Shown here in pieces: positions 63,330-64,000 of a stretch of DNA of 64,000 nucleotides. Numbering within the stretch: the first letter of the stretch is position 1; every line of letters starts with the position of its first letter. The notes beneath the pieces are model-generated. The model searched no databases and was not told the origin of the DNA. It saw only the letters and a list, made by a program, of their open reading frames with translations. The translations under genes were made by a program, and so were the position numbers. The DNA comes from Balanoglossus misakiensis (Eukaryota > Hemichordata), in contig JBECUI020000024.1 in assembly GCA_040954595.2 (NCBI GenBank), positions 496,001 through 560,000 on the forward strand, given 5' to 3'.

Positions 63330-64000
63330 ATACTTATCAAATTGTAAGCTAACCAATATGGTTAGAAGTCTGATTTGCTAGGACGTGAACCAATATGATC
63401 TATCAAAATTTTCTGGTAAAAGTTTGAGTAACTATAACGTGTGCTTTCACCTTTTTTCATCATGTTGCTTGGGCCCTGACAATGCTGCTTTATAGCTACT
63501 ACAGGATTAGATTACTTCCATTTGGCAGTAGCATATAAGTGTAATGGTGTAGAAAGTTTATCCTGTTTACTGAAAGAGGAATTGCAAGAGAAACCATGTG
63601 TTATAAAAAAAACTAGAAGATATTAAATAGCCTTAGTAAACATTTCCCAGAAACATTTCAATGAACAGTTACCATAATGTACTTTACATTAGAGTCAGAG
63701 GTGACTAAAAGGCTAATATTGTCATTTGTGAAATGTACACAATTGTATTTATATTGTCGGTGAACTGTTTAGCTGTGTTGTCAGTTATGTTGAGCTTATT
63801 AGATTGGGTGATTGTCTTATTGGGTGAGTGGTGTCACTGTCTGTCACTTTTCTTTACTGAAACCAAGGGGCCAATTACTTTGAAATTTAGTATGCAGGTT
63901 CCTAGGGTGAAGTTGGTAGAGTTTATGTAAATTGTGGTGAAATGTGTAATTTTTGATCAATTTTAGTTGTGTTTAGTTAAATTCTTTGTACAATTACTTT
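63330..64000 (+). repeat. Diverged arm-type repeat to window end
   Basis: AAGCTAACCAATATGGTTAGAAGTCTG (63348, in pieces) and TTGAAATTTAGTATGCAGG-type sequence (63880) resemble parts of 18730 and 38340. The segment continues beyond the window. No gene is seen. Confidence 0.5.

Overview
This window is eukaryotic, most likely from a marine invertebrate animal. It is AT-rich and has spliced exons with GT/AG borders and animal extracellular-protein domains (EGF, pentraxin-like). It also carries Mag-type Gypsy and CR1/L2-type retroelements, a tRNA-derived repeat, and very many short DNA transposons and satellites. I cannot fix the phylum from sequence alone; a deuterostome or lophotrochozoan would both fit. 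Most of the window is repeat DNA and few host genes are visible.

Layout. 1-1760 is a mosaic repeat with embedded nuclear-receptor-type DR1 motifs. 1840-2945 is a promoter/exon-like segment whose inverted copy lies at 61020-61825. 3089-4198 holds the last three exons of a type I membrane receptor (EGF, transmembrane segment, cytoplasmic NPMY tail). 4200-10080 is intergenic DNA with hairpin elements, a polypurine tract and a decayed LINE. 10083-14168 is an 86-bp satellite of about 48 copies with a 1357-bp higher-order duplication.

14170-41670 is the dominant structure: a giant inverted repeat. Its left arm (14170-24220) and right arm (30515-41670) surround a 6.3-kb spacer. Each arm has transposon insertions that the other lacks, so the empty sites and target-site duplications can be read directly. 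The inner arm ends carry a mirrored promoter-like motif with a conserved 22-codon mini-ORF. The spacer holds a signal-peptide exon, a second exon joined to it in phase, and a pentraxin-like exon, all on the minus strand.

43035-47900 is a complete, very young Gypsy LTR retrotransposon. Its two 204-bp LTRs are identical, and gag, protease, RT, RNase H and integrase motifs are present, but one in-frame stop separates the last part of integrase. Next to it, 47930-50640 (minus) is a GC-rich, spliced gene with two OB-folds resembling the replication protein A large subunit plus an arginine/serine-rich tail. Degenerate copies lie head-to-head at 52258-54003 and form a small palindrome.

55440-59760 is a 309-bp tandem repeat interrupted by a 5'-truncated CR1/L2-like LINE. 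The last 4 kb contain two copies of a tRNA-derived element beside ATGT-type microsatellites, a terminal MITE, and more diverged arm-type repeat. The main themes are large inverted duplication, recent transposition, and a multicopy OB-fold gene family.
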